Shown here piece after piece: positions 16,548-25,347 of a DNA stretch of 64,000 nucleotides (positions are counted from its first letter, which is position 1; each line of letters starts with the position of its first letter). The position numbers were made by a program, and so were the translations under genes. The notes below the pieces were generated by a model. It did no database searches. It had not been told where the DNA came from and was given only the letters and a program-made list of their open reading frames with translations. The stretch comes from CAYMPH01 sp964529415. GTDB lineage: Bacteria; Spirochaetota; UBA4802; UBA5550. The stretch lies in the NCBI GenBank assembly GCA_964529415.1, contig CAZGWD010000008.1, positions 124,001 to 188,000 of the forward strand, given 5' to 3'.

Positions 16548-17795
16548 TCACCCCTTTCTGCTTTTAATTATTTCCATGAACGCGTCGATCCTTGTTTCTA
16601 TCTGGCTTTCGCTGAAGTTTCTTTCGTCAACCATGTCTGCTTCAATAATGAGAGTGGGGATATTAAGCTCTTTAAGAACCATCTTCTGCAGATCATACTG
16701 TCCCAGAGAGTAGGGTTTGCAGCTTCTGTTTGAGTGCATCACGAGACCGTCTGCATCGTATTTGATCAGCATTTTTTTAAGAGTATCGAACATGGTATCA
16801 ACAGATATGTTGATGTAAACGCTCGAGTATGCAATTGCCATTGACTCAAGAAAATTGTTTTCGTCTATAAGGTGCAGCGTTCCGCTCCAGGCAGAGGTGT
16901 AGGTATCCGCAACAAGACTTGCGTTGTGGGATGCGAATTTATCTGAAAGCCATTTTGTCTTGTACCACACAGGAAGGTTGTCCCATAGCAGCCTGTATTC
17001 CTCTTTGGGAACCATGCTTATGCCGTCATTGATTCGCTGTTTCATCTCGTCGCGCAGTTCAGTGTAATAATCAACTACAGTCTGCGTTCCGCGCAGAGTC
17101 ACTATAAGCGCGAGGTGAAAAAACGCGTCAAATGCCGTCATTGGCGCAGGCTTGTGAACTGTGCAGTCAAGAACCTCCTGCCATAATTTCTGTCCCTGAA
17201 TGGATAGCCTGCCGACCTCCATCATCCGGCCGGTGTCCATTTTTTTTCCGCACTGCTCTTCAAGAAATACTATATATTCATTTATCTGGCGCCTTACATA
17301 TTTTTTTGCTTCTTCTGAAAATTCAGTGTGTATGAAAGGCGTGTCCAGAATAAAAAGCGGAACATTGAAATATCTTGCCTGCACCTCGTACCATTTGACT
17401 ACTGTGCCGCAGATGTTGTTGCAGCACACGAGGAAGTCGGGTTTCGGAAGCCCGCCTATTGGTCCGCCGTTTACTGTTGCGCTTGCTATGTCCGCCCTTG
17501 CGTAAGAGCAGAGGTCGCGTGAGTAGCCCATGTCTTCGGCTTTTTCGCAGAGGTCAACACCCATCTTTGTTGCGCCGATCATAGCTCCGTAATTTTCCGG
17601 ATAAACCGGTATTACATCCATGGCTATTAGAGGTTCCACCGGGCCGCCGCTCGTGATCCACGCGACTTTTTTACCGTTCTGCGAAGCTGTCTTAGCCTCA
17701 ATGTAATATTTTGTCATGATCTCTTTCATCCGCTTAACGGACTTGATCTTTCTTTTTTCCTGTTCAGGGTCTTTAGGTTTTATATCTTCAGCCAT
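16548..17795 (-). CDS. 2-hydroxyacyl-CoA dehydratase / benzoyl-CoA reductase-like subunit (BcrB/HgdA/FldB group)
   Basis: 415 residues. Motifs shared with BcrB- and FldB-type subunits are VPVYPENYGAMIGA, EKAEDMGYSRDLCSYARADI, a Cys-rich CCNNICGTVVKWYE and MVMHSNRSCKPYSLGQYD-like (LVMHSNRSCKPYSLGQ). Conserved Cys in DLCSYA, CCNNICG and RSCKP are candidate ligands of the [4Fe-4S] cluster. Its opening, KVAWITSGGPVEPLIAMDVIPVYP in parts, is the standard N-terminal domain. The start follows AAGGAGGATACA. The downstream partner subunit and activase are in the same operon. Whether it dehydrates a 2-hydroxyacyl-CoA or reduces an aromatic acyl-CoA cannot be decided by eye. Confidence 0.88.
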   Translation of the reverse strand: MAEDIKPKDPEQEKRKIKSVKRMKEIMTKYYIEAKTASQNGKKVAWITSGGPVEPLIAMDVIPVYPENYGAMIGATKMGVDLCEKAEDMGYSRDLCSYARADIASATVNGGPIGGLPKPDFLVCCNNICGTVVKWYEVQARYFNVPLFILDTPFIHTEFSEEAKKYVRRQINEYIVFLEEQCGKKMDTGRMMEVGRLSIQGQKLWQEVLDCTVHKPAPMTAFDAFFHLALIVTLRGTQTVVDYYTELRDEMKQRINDGISMVPKEEYRLLWDNLPVWYKTKWLSDKFASHNASLVADTYTSAWSGTLHLIDENNFLESMAIAYSSVYINISVDTMFDTLKKMLIKYDADGLVMHSNRSCKPYSLGQYDLQKMVLKELNIPTLIIEADMVDERNFSESQIETRIDAFMEIIKSRKG

Positions 17796-17817
17796 TGTAT
17801 CCTCCTTTTTAATTATA

Positions 17818-17863
17818 ACCCCCTCTTTTATTCTCCCACTTGCTATGGGGAGTTAGTGGGGGT
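17818..17863. repeat. Two-tier GC-rich stem-loop between the dehydratase subunits
   Basis: ACCCCC (17818-17823) pairs with GGGGGT (17858-17863). Inside, CTCCC (17833-17837) pairs with GGGAG (17848-17852). No U tract follows on the minus strand, so it is more likely an intercistronic RNA element or small dispersed repeat than a terminator. Confidence 0.5.
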
Positions 17864-17865
17864 AG

Positions 17866-18987
17866 CTACAGCATCTCAACAAAAGTCTCGAATCTTGTTC
17901 TAAGCTGCCCCTCTGACGGAAGCCTTTCTTCAATTTCGAGCAGCATGTATGGAACGCCTGCTTTTTCAAGATATCCTTTCATGTACGGATAATCAAAGCT
18001 TTGAGGATCGCAGAATTTAAGATAAATAAATATCACGCCCTGCGCGTTTTTTTCTTTTACAATGCGCGTGAGGTTCTCGCCTCTGTCTGTAAGGCTGCTG
18101 TGCTTGGCAGGGCAGACTATTCTCTCAAGATATCTTTCAGATATTGCAGCAACAGGTTCTTTACCGGCATCAATGATTCCCTCGAAAAGCCTTGTTCCTG
18201 TGCAGAGTTCATCCCATACTACAGCTCCGCCCGCATCCTCGAGGAAAGTGTAGAAATCCGGGTGATTGCATATTCCGCCTGCGAGTATAATTCTCTTGCG
18301 GGATTTATTTTCTTTTTTGTCCGATGATGATTTTAATTCTGCTAATAAAATGGCAAGAGCATCAAGGAAATCGTCTCTGTCCATTACCATTGCGGATTTA
18401 ATAACTGCATACATGTCGCTTCCGGTTATTATTTCCGGATTAATGTTTCTCAGATCATAAAGCTCCATCATGGACGAGCGGATTTTGTTGTATAGAGAGA
18501 TTGATTTTTTCAGATCATCATCCGTGATCGTGATGCCGAGTGCCCTGGAATAGTCGCGCCTGAATTTTTCAATAACTTCAGTCATGTATTCACGGGCGCT
18601 TTCCGTGTTAAGCTTCACTGGAAGAACAATGTCGAAGTGCAGTTTAAATCCTGCGTTCATTCTCCATATGTCGGAAAGCCTCTGAATTGAATCGCAGGTG
18701 TGGGGAAAGGCTGTTCCATCGAGGAAGGAAAGACTGCCGTTAAGCGCATCCTCAAGTCCGCCTCTTACAAGAGAACAGCTGTATGACTGAAGAAATGAAT
18801 CAGCAAGAGAAATGTTTTCACCTGATCCGAAAATTCTATACGGCAGCGCTCCTGATGCGTGAATGATCTCCTCGGGCGCGTAGCTGCAGAAGTACCCTAT
18901 AATTTTTCTGCCTGTTTTCTTTTTCCAGCTTACAGCGTATGCCCGTGTATCTGACGAAACGCTTTTGAATATTTCTATTGCGCCCAT
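17866..18987 (-). CDS. 2-hydroxyacyl-CoA dehydratase / benzoyl-CoA reductase-like subunit (BcrC/HgdB/FldC group)
   Basis: 373 residues from the ATG of MGAIEIFK, which has AAGGAAGG five bases upstream; a longer frame to 19032 overlaps the ligase gene. KIIGYFCSYAPEEIIHASGALPYRIFG (in pieces) is the typical N-terminal block; SYSCSLVRGGLED and PHTCDSIQRLSDIW carry conserved Cys for the cluster, and FCDPQSFDYPYMK a third. The length matches HadC/FldC (about 375). With the 415-residue subunit it would form the heterodimeric catalytic component, each half with a [4Fe-4S] cluster, fed by the activase. It follows the CoA ligase by 16 bp. Confidence 0.88.
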   Translation of the reverse strand: MGAIEIFKSVSSDTRAYAVSWKKKTGRKIIGYFCSYAPEEIIHASGALPYRIFGSGENISLADSFLQSYSCSLVRGGLEDALNGSLSFLDGTAFPHTCDSIQRLSDIWRMNAGFKLHFDIVLPVKLNTESAREYMTEVIEKFRRDYSRALGITITDDDLKKSISLYNKIRSSMMELYDLRNINPEIITGSDMYAVIKSAMVMDRDDFLDALAILLAELKSSSDKKENKSRKRIILAGGICNHPDFYTFLEDAGGAVVWDELCTGTRLFEGIIDAGKEPVAAISERYLERIVCPAKHSSLTDRGENLTRIVKEKNAQGVIFIYLKFCDPQSFDYPYMKGYLEKAGVPYMLLEIEERLPSEGQLRTRFETFVEML

Positions 18988-19003
18988 ATTTTCCTTCCTT
19001 TTG

Positions 19004-20725
19004 TTACTTGTCGCCCGTGTATTTTCCTTCAAGCTTGAGACGGGCTATTTCCTGATTCTCAAGCTCCTTGAATGCAACCTTGCCCACGAGAGTCAGAGGC
19101 AGTTCAGTTCTGAATTCCACTTCGCGCGGGCAGCTCCATTTGATCAGGGTTTTTCTGCTGTGCTGAATTATTTCTTCAGCCTTGTCAGGAGAACAGCCGC
19201 AGTTATCATTCAGTACAACGAATGCCTTGACCTTCTCAACCTGATCTATATCAGGAACACCTATAACGCAAACCTGCTTCACGTCAGGATGAGAATATAG
19301 GACTTCCTCCACCTGGGCAGGATATACATTCATTCCTGAAGACTTGATCATTCTCTTGTGCCGTAATTTGAAAAAGAAGAAACCGTCCGGATCCATGTAG
19401 CCTATATCGCCAGTGTGAAGCCAGATCTTCCCATCGGAATGCTTAATGAGGGTTTTCGCTGTTTCTTCAGGCTGGTCAAGATAGCCGAGCATCACTGCAG
19501 GGCCATGAATGCATATCTCACCTTCTTCTCCGACAGGCAGTTCTTCTGTAGTTCCGATTTTAACAATCCTGGCATCCATATCAGGGAAAGGAACCCCTAT
19601 GGTACCGGGCTTATATGAATTTACAGGCGTTGCCATTATTGCTGTAACTGACTCGGTGAGCCCGTATCCCTCAAGGAGCTTGATATTCCCTCCATTTGAT
19701 GCAACGACCTGTTCGAATTTTTCCTTAACAACTTTTGGAAGCGAGTCAGCACCGCTGAAGCATGCCTTCAGGCATGAGAGGTCGGTCTTCTGAAATCCGG
19801 CGTGATTGTTTAATGCTTCGTAAAGAGTGGGGACTCCAACAACGAAAGAGGGTTTTTTATTTTTTATGAGTTTTGCAACATCTTCTGGAGTGAACATTGG
19901 AACAAGAATTGTTTTACCGCCTGCAACAAGGGCTGCGTTTATGCACACTCCAAGCCCGAATCCGTGAAATATCGGCAATATTGCAAGAATTGAGTCCCTG
20001 TGGTCAAGGCCGACCCAGTTCGCGCACTGAAGTCCTTCTGCTATGAAATTATAATTTGAAAGCATGATTCCCTTTGGTTTGCCTGTTGTGCCTCCGCTGT
20101 ATAAAATTACAGCCAGGTCATTTGTATCAACTTTTGCCTTTTCAGCAGCAGGATACTTTCCCTTCATTAAATCTTTCCACCAGATAACGCGTTTATCGTA
20201 TGGAACTTTTTTTATAAGCCTTCCTTTTGTAAGTTTGAATCCGATTTTTTTCACAGGGGTGAGATAATCTGGGATGCGTGTGAGGATTGTAGCTTCAAGT
20301 GCTGTTTTATCCATTACCTGCCTGAATTTGTCATAGAACGCATCTATTGTGAGTGCGAACCTGCTTTTGCTTACATTTACGTATGATTCAATTTCAATAA
20401 CTGTGGAAAGCGGATGTATCATGCTTGCAACAGCCCCGAGTTTGTTTACAGCATAAAAGCAGATAATACCCTGCGGGCTCGTAGGCATGGATATGGTTAC
20501 TCTGTCCCCCTTTTTCAGTCCGATAGATGCAAGAGCGTCGGCGAATTTATCCACCTCTCCTATGAAATCTTCGTAGTTGGAAATGTAGCCGAGGAAGTCA
20601 TAGGCTACTGCTTTCTTGTTTTTCAATGCTGTTTCTCTTACAGCTTCATACATGGAAACTTTTGGATAATCAATTGAGTGTGGGACATCACCATAAAAAT
20701 TCAGCCATGGTTTCTGCGGATTCAT
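19004..20725 (-). CDS. AMP-forming acyl-CoA ligase
   Basis: 573 residues. The adenylate-forming motifs are complete: VILYSGGTTGKPKGIMLS (P-loop), GYGLTES, LHTGDIGYMDPDGFFFF, the hinge RHKRMIKSSGMNVYP and the C-terminal catalytic Lys region LVGKVAFKEL. It would activate a carboxylic acid to its CoA thioester with ATP, the first step for the substrate imported by the BASS transporter. The ribosome site AGGAGG lies six bases before the ATG. First gene of the operon, behind a promoter at 20785-20812. The specific acid (medium-chain, aryl or hydroxy) is unknown. Confidence 0.93.
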   Translation of the reverse strand: MNPQKPWLNFYGDVPHSIDYPKVSMYEAVRETALKNKKAVAYDFLGYISNYEDFIGEVDKFADALASIGLKKGDRVTISMPTSPQGIICFYAVNKLGAVASMIHPLSTVIEIESYVNVSKSRFALTIDAFYDKFRQVMDKTALEATILTRIPDYLTPVKKIGFKLTKGRLIKKVPYDKRVIWWKDLMKGKYPAAEKAKVDTNDLAVILYSGGTTGKPKGIMLSNYNFIAEGLQCANWVGLDHRDSILAILPIFHGFGLGVCINAALVAGGKTILVPMFTPEDVAKLIKNKKPSFVVGVPTLYEALNNHAGFQKTDLSCLKACFSGADSLPKVVKEKFEQVVASNGGNIKLLEGYGLTESVTAIMATPVNSYKPGTIGVPFPDMDARIVKIGTTEELPVGEEGEICIHGPAVMLGYLDQPEETAKTLIKHSDGKIWLHTGDIGYMDPDGFFFFKLRHKRMIKSSGMNVYPAQVEEVLYSHPDVKQVCVIGVPDIDQVEKVKAFVVLNDNCGCSPDKAEEIIQHSRKTLIKWSCPREVEFRTELPLTLVGKVAFKELENQEIARLKLEGKYTGDK

Positions 20726-20749
20726 CGAAAACCTCCTGAAAAAAAGTGC

Positions 20750-20812
20750 TTGACAGTGTACGGCATTACCGTACTATGTACGACATAGTATAACGCATTT
20801 TAAATTTGTCAA
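20750..20812. promoter_or_regulatory. Overlapping opposed promoters on a shared palindrome, candidate IclR operator
   Basis: Minus strand: TTGACA (20807-20812), 16 bp, TACTAT (20785-20790), reading into the CoA ligase. Plus strand: TTGACA (20750-20755), 16 bp, TACTAT (20772-20777), reading toward the IclR gene. The perfect inverted repeat TACTATGT-ACG-ACATAGTA (20772-20790) supplies both -10 elements. A second repeat, GTACGG-N5-CCGTAC, lies at 20758-20774. A regulator bound here would control both directions. Confidence 0.7.
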
Positions 20813-20863
20813 GCTTAAAATACCCCCTCTGCAAAGCGTGCGGTTTAAATCTTGTTAAGGGGA

Positions 20864-21120
20864 GGGGTCAGAGCCTCAGGAGATTTTGATGGGGGGATGG
20901 GATTGGGGGTCAGAGCATCGTAGTTTGTAGAGAGATTTTGATGGGGTCAGAGCATCAGCTCAACTTGAAAGGGTCAGAGCATTTATATAAAGTAAATATA
21001 ATAACAAATTTGTTTATTTTTTTATTATAAAGATACACTATTTGGTATTTAAATGTTTGGAAATAAAATGTGCTCTGACCCCGCATAGACTCAGAAAAAA
21101 CAAAACATGCTCTGACCCCC
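20864..21120. repeat. Cluster of six GGGTCAGAGC repeats
   Basis: Direct copies of (G)GGGTCAGAGC(A) lie at 20864-20874, 20906-20917, 20943-20954 and 20971-20981. Inverted copies lie at 21071-21082 and 21108-21120. The inner pair of opposite copies (20971 and 21071) encloses an AT-rich 89-bp spacer. Together with the promoter region this fills the 422-bp gap between the CoA ligase and the IclR gene; no gene is seen in it. Words like this are known as parts of REP-like elements mobilised by TnpA-REP transposases, but no such transposase is in the window. Confidence 0.75.
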
Positions 21121-21147
21121 GCTAATTCATAGAAAAAGGAGAAATTC

Positions 21148-21918
21148 ATGGCAGATACAGGAAAAAAAATGATTCAGTCTATTCAGAGGGGATTTGATAT
21201 ACTTGCGCTTTTCGTGGAGGAAAAAAATTCTCTCGGACTCACCGAGATTTCAAAGAGGCTTGAGCTGCCTAAGACCACAATTCAGGGAATTGTACAGACG
21301 CTGCTTGCAAACCACTATCTCGAAAAAGATGCACTTCAGAAATACAGGCTCGGTCCTATGCTGTTCCAGCTCGGAATGAAATATGCCACGAATATGGACC
21401 TGGTAAATATAGCCAGGGTTTGGATGGAGAGATTATGCTTTCAGTTCAATCAGCCGGTGAATGTGGGCATGATGGTTGGAGGCAAGGTTGTAGTGGTGAT
21501 GCGCATTGAGTCTGAAAACAGGTTCATGGTTTTTCCCCAGGCAGGTTCCGTGATCCCCGGCCACTCCACAAGCATTGGTAAAATTCTGCTGGCTTATATG
21601 GAAGAAGATGCAAGAAATGAAATCATTGCAGAAACTGTTTTTAATGAAGCGTTAACCGTGAATACAATTACTTCTACGGAAGTATTAAAAATAGAACTGG
21701 AAAAGGTCAGGGCAGAAGGCGTTGCGTTTGATAATCAGGAGAATCTGATCGGCCTGAGCGGAGTAGGCGGACCGATTTTCAACCAGAAAGGGATTGTAAT
21801 TGCAGGTTTTGCTGTGACAGGTGATTCAGATCAGATTTCTGCAAAGAAAAAAGATATTATAAATGCGGTTAAATATACTTCGTCTGTAATTTCTTCGCAG
21901 CTTGGATATTCTGCTTAG
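21148..21918 (+). CDS. IclR-family transcriptional regulator
   Basis: 256 residues. The N-terminal winged helix (SIQRGFDILALFVEEKNSLGLTEISKRLELPKTTIQGIVQTL, in parts) and the C-terminal effector domain (FMVFPQAGSVIPGHSTSIGKILLAYM; GVAFDNQENLIGLSGVGGPIF) are full length. AAAAGGAG precedes the ATG. It is divergent from the seven-gene catabolic operon and is the obvious candidate regulator of it, with a pathway acid or CoA ester as effector. The promoter palindrome at 20772-20790 is the likely binding site. Confidence 0.92.
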   Translation: MADTGKKMIQSIQRGFDILALFVEEKNSLGLTEISKRLELPKTTIQGIVQTLLANHYLEKDALQKYRLGPMLFQLGMKYATNMDLVNIARVWMERLCFQFNQPVNVGMMVGGKVVVVMRIESENRFMVFPQAGSVIPGHSTSIGKILLAYMEEDARNEIIAETVFNEALTVNTITSTEVLKIELEKVRAEGVAFDNQENLIGLSGVGGPIFNQKGIVIAGFAVTGDSDQISAKKKDIINAVKYTSSVISSQLGYSA

Positions 21919-22109
21919 AATTTTTTCATTGACTTTTACCAGATTAAAATGACAGTTTATTCAGTATAGTTTCTGTCGTTCCCGCTCTTTATTAAGTTTC
22001 AGCCAGGATTGCCGGAAGTGCGGTAATGACAAAGAGCAGATCATACCGAAAGATTGCTGAAATTTAGTTTAAGTTTCTTTAATTTTAATCAGATTAAGGT
22101 TGATAATAG

Positions 22110-24041
22110 ATGAAATCTGCTTCAGGAAATCCTGTAAATACAGTAATACTTATTACTGCATTTATTTTAATTATAATGCTGTCACCCTGCAATATATATC
22201 CGGATGCTAAAACTTCATCTTCTCTGACAAACAATGAACTTGTTATAACCGATAAAATACACACCAGCTCGTCTGGAAAGTATATAGATTTCCTTGAAGA
22301 TAAAGACGGGAAACTGCTGATCGAAGATGTTAACAGTGATTCAATGAAGACTTCTTTCAAAAGAAATAACAAGGAACACATTAATTTCGGTTTTACACGT
22401 TCAGTATACTGGCTGCGCTTCAGCTTTATATATGAATCAGACACATTCAGATATAATAAATGGCTGCTGGAGATAGCTTATCCTCTGCTCAATCATATTG
22501 AAGTATATCTTTTTACTGAGGACCGCCTCGTTGAAAAAATAATTACCGGAAGGCAGATGCCTTATCATGAGAGAATAATTAAAAACAGAAATTTTATTAT
22601 TCCTTTTGATTTAAAATCCGGCGAAAAATATACTTTTTTTTTAAAAATAAAAACTGACGGATCCATGAATGTTCCAATGACAATCAGAACTCCATTGTCA
22701 TCAATGGAATCTGTAAAGGATGAGCAGTTTTTCTTCGGTATTTATTACGGAATTCTTTTTGTTATGGCCATATTGAATTTATTCATGTTTTTCTCTGTAA
22801 GAAACATTGATTATCTTTTATACATATTTTATGTTGTAAGCGGAGCACTGTTTCAGCTGTCATTAAATGGTCTTGACGTGGAGTATCTCTGGCAGAATGC
22901 GCAGTGGTGGTCCCTGCATGCAGTGCCTATTCTTGGATCACTATTCTCTGTATTCATGAACCTTTTTTCAAAACGGTTTTTACAGACAAAAGTTTATGCG
23001 CCTGTTATTGATAAAATACTTACTGCAATTGTTGTAATATTTATTCTGAATATACCAATATCGATTATATTTGATTACCGGATTGGTATCCAGATACTGT
23101 CCCTGGTTTCAATTTTTGGATCATTTGCAACGATTGCAGCAGGAGTCCAGTGTCTGATGATGGGATACCGGCCTGCCCGTTTGTACGTTATCTCGTTTAT
23201 CGGTTTTATTTTTGGTATTATAGTGCTGGTACTGCAGAATTATAATATTGTGCCGTATTCTTTTGTTGCAAATTATTCCATACAGATAGGTTCAGCTCTC
23301 GAGGTTGTGCTGATGTCGTTTGCACTTGCAGACCGTTTTAAAATTATGCAGAAGGAAAAAGAAAAAGTGCAGAGGGAGGCATTTGACGAACAGCTGAAAA
23401 TGGCAAATTCATTTTCGCGTTTTGTGCCCAGAGAATTTCTTTCTTTATTGAAAAAAGAAAGTATCGTTAACATCGAACTGGGAGATCAGGTTTTACAGGA
23501 AATGCCTGTTCTTTTTACTGATATCCGCTCATACACATCGTTATCGGAAAAAATGACGCCGCAGGAGAATATAGATTTTCTTAATCTTCATCTTGCAAAT
23601 GTAGTGCCGGTTATAAAATCGCATAATGGCTTTATAGATAAATTTATTGGGGATGCGATCATGGCTCTGTTCCCGGGCGGTGTTAATGATGCTGTGAATG
23701 CTGCTGTTGAATTGCAGAAAAAAGTAAAAGAATTTAATGCTGCCGGGAACGCTCCTGAAGGCAGCGAAATAAACATCGGCATCGGCATTCATATCGGGAA
23801 GCTGATGCTTGGCACTATTGGTGAAAAAGACAGGCTTGAAACAACGGTGATATCCGATGCAGTAAATATAGCCTCGCGTCTTGAGGGGCTGAATAAAAAG
23901 TTCAGCACAGGCATTCTCATAAGCGAGGATGTATTTAAAAGACTGGATAATCCCCTTCAGTTTAATATTAAAAAAATAGGGCTGGTTCATATCAGGGGTA
24001 AAGAGAATACTGTAAGAATTTTTGAGGTGGCAGCAGATTAA
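22110..24041 (+). CDS. 7TMR-DISM membrane sensor fused to class III adenylate cyclase
   Basis: 643 residues. A signal/anchor helix (about 12-28) is followed by an extracellular 7TMR-DISMED2 domain (about 50-195; RSVYWLRFSFIYES, WLLEIAYPLLNHIEVYLF) and a seven-helix domain (about 205-410). The C-terminal cyclase domain (about 455-643) has both metal Asp: PVLFTDIRSYTSLSE and FIGDAIMALFPGG. Lys in DKFIGD and Asp in TTVISDAVNIASRLEGL match the adenine-selecting pair, so cAMP is the expected product. DISMED2 domains often bind carbohydrate. The HD-GYP gene begins 31 bp downstream on the same strand. Confidence 0.92.
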   Translation: MKSASGNPVNTVILITAFILIIMLSPCNIYPDAKTSSSLTNNELVITDKIHTSSSGKYIDFLEDKDGKLLIEDVNSDSMKTSFKRNNKEHINFGFTRSVYWLRFSFIYESDTFRYNKWLLEIAYPLLNHIEVYLFTEDRLVEKIITGRQMPYHERIIKNRNFIIPFDLKSGEKYTFFLKIKTDGSMNVPMTIRTPLSSMESVKDEQFFFGIYYGILFVMAILNLFMFFSVRNIDYLLYIFYVVSGALFQLSLNGLDVEYLWQNAQWWSLHAVPILGSLFSVFMNLFSKRFLQTKVYAPVIDKILTAIVVIFILNIPISIIFDYRIGIQILSLVSIFGSFATIAAGVQCLMMGYRPARLYVISFIGFIFGIIVLVLQNYNIVPYSFVANYSIQIGSALEVVLMSFALADRFKIMQKEKEKVQREAFDEQLKMANSFSRFVPREFLSLLKKESIVNIELGDQVLQEMPVLFTDIRSYTSLSEKMTPQENIDFLNLHLANVVPVIKSHNGFIDKFIGDAIMALFPGGVNDAVNAAVELQKKVKEFNAAGNAPEGSEINIGIGIHIGKLMLGTIGEKDRLETTVISDAVNIASRLEGLNKKFSTGILISEDVFKRLDNPLQFNIKKIGLVHIRGKENTVRIFEVAAD

Positions 24042-24072
24042 TGGTTAATAAAATATCAGGCTTGGTGAATAA

Positions 24073-25347
24073 ATGATTATAAACAGAAATCTTATCCTCA
24101 GTCAGTGTTATGAGGCACTCGGTCTGGTGCTTGAATATGATCTTAATGATCTAACATCCCATCAGCACGCGATCAGGGTTGGGGAGATGTGTTCTATTAT
24201 TGCTGAAAAGGTCGGGCTCCCGCCGCATAGAATACAGCAGATCTACTTTGCAGGACTGATTCATGATATAGGTAAAGTAGCCATAGATATAAATATTTTA
24301 AGGCAGAGAAGAAAGCTTACTGATTATGAATATAAGCTCGTAAAGAAGCACGCTGAGATAGGAGGTAAAATCGCCTCTGCTCTTCCTGAGATCAGCGATC
24401 TTGCTTTCTGGATAAGATGGCATCACGAAAAATGGGATGGTACAGGCTACCCTGATGGCCTGGCAGGTGAGGAAATTCCTATTGAGGTTCAGATATTGAG
24501 CGCGATAGACTGTTTTGATTCTCTTCAGACTCCGAGACTGGACAGGGATAAGCTGTCACGGGAAGAAGCTGAGATTATAATGAAACAGCTGCGCGGTACA
24601 TCTTTTAATCCCGCAATAGTGGATTTGATTTCTGATATGATTGTTAAAAAAGAAATTGTATACGGCAAGTCATCAGAAAAATTCATTGAAATAAAAGAAA
24701 ATTATATTAATAAAGATTACCAGAATGTTGCTGAGGATTACTGGGTTGAGCTCGGCATGGCCGGCATGTATCCGGTATTGAGGCTTTTTGCACGCGTAAT
24801 AGATGCAAAACACGGGTATACGCAGGGGCATTCAACAAGGGTCTCCATACTTTCAAAGTTTATTGCTGAGAAAGCCGGATTTTCTGCAGAGGATATAATA
24901 AAAGTTGAAGTTGCAGGGCTTCTTCATGATGCAGGAAAAATCAGCATTCCAAATGATGTGCTTGATAAAATAAATACTCCAGACATGAATGAATGGATGA
25001 TTATTAAAAATCATCCTGTACATTCCTATAATATTCTAAAAAACATACACCGCATGGCGGAAATAGCGGATATTACAAGGCAGCATCATGAAAGACTTGA
25101 TGGATCAGGGTATCCCGGAGGATTAACTGAAAACAAAATTGGACATGTTGCGCAGGTGATAGCGGTTGCTGATTCATTCGATGCAATGACAAGCGATCGC
25201 GCTTACAGGGAGATGTGCAATACTGAGGCTGCCTACCGTGAAATTTCAAATGGTGCCGGAATTTCATATAACAGGGAATTTGCAAGGATTCTGACAGGAA
25301 CCCCCCCGTATTACATTAAAGCACTTTTTAATATGCATATTGACTGA
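24073..25347 (+). CDS. Tandem double HD-GYP domain protein (c-di-GMP phosphodiesterase type)
   Basis: 424 residues made of two complete HD-GYP modules and no receiver or membrane domain. Module 1: AGLIHDIGKVAI and HHEKWDGTGYPDGLAGEEIP. Module 2: AGLLHDAGKISIP and HHERLDGSGYPGGL, with DSFDAMTSDRAYR. Both keep the HD metal residues and the GYP loop, so both could hydrolyse c-di-GMP or a related cyclic dinucleotide. It follows the adenylate cyclase by 31 bp, probably in one operon. Its stop abuts the stop of the convergent chemoreceptor-like gene with no spacer. Confidence 0.92.
   Translation: MIINRNLILSQCYEALGLVLEYDLNDLTSHQHAIRVGEMCSIIAEKVGLPPHRIQQIYFAGLIHDIGKVAIDINILRQRRKLTDYEYKLVKKHAEIGGKIASALPEISDLAFWIRWHHEKWDGTGYPDGLAGEEIPIEVQILSAIDCFDSLQTPRLDRDKLSREEAEIIMKQLRGTSFNPAIVDLISDMIVKKEIVYGKSSEKFIEIKENYINKDYQNVAEDYWVELGMAGMYPVLRLFARVIDAKHGYTQGHSTRVSILSKFIAEKAGFSAEDIIKVEVAGLLHDAGKISIPNDVLDKINTPDMNEWMIIKNHPVHSYNILKNIHRMAEIADITRQHHERLDGSGYPGGLTENKIGHVAQVIAVADSFDAMTSDRAYREMCNTEAAYREISNGAGISYNREFARILTGTPPYYIKALFNMHID

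Noticed and set aside
13147..20725. Thauera-type four-subunit benzoyl-CoA reductase
   Set aside because: Only one activase gene and no ferredoxin; a two-subunit dehydratase-like set fits better, though aromatic reduction is not excluded.
20955..21149. 64-codon minus ORF in the GGGTCAGAGC cluster
   Set aside because: Low-complexity and repeat-derived; no ribosome site.
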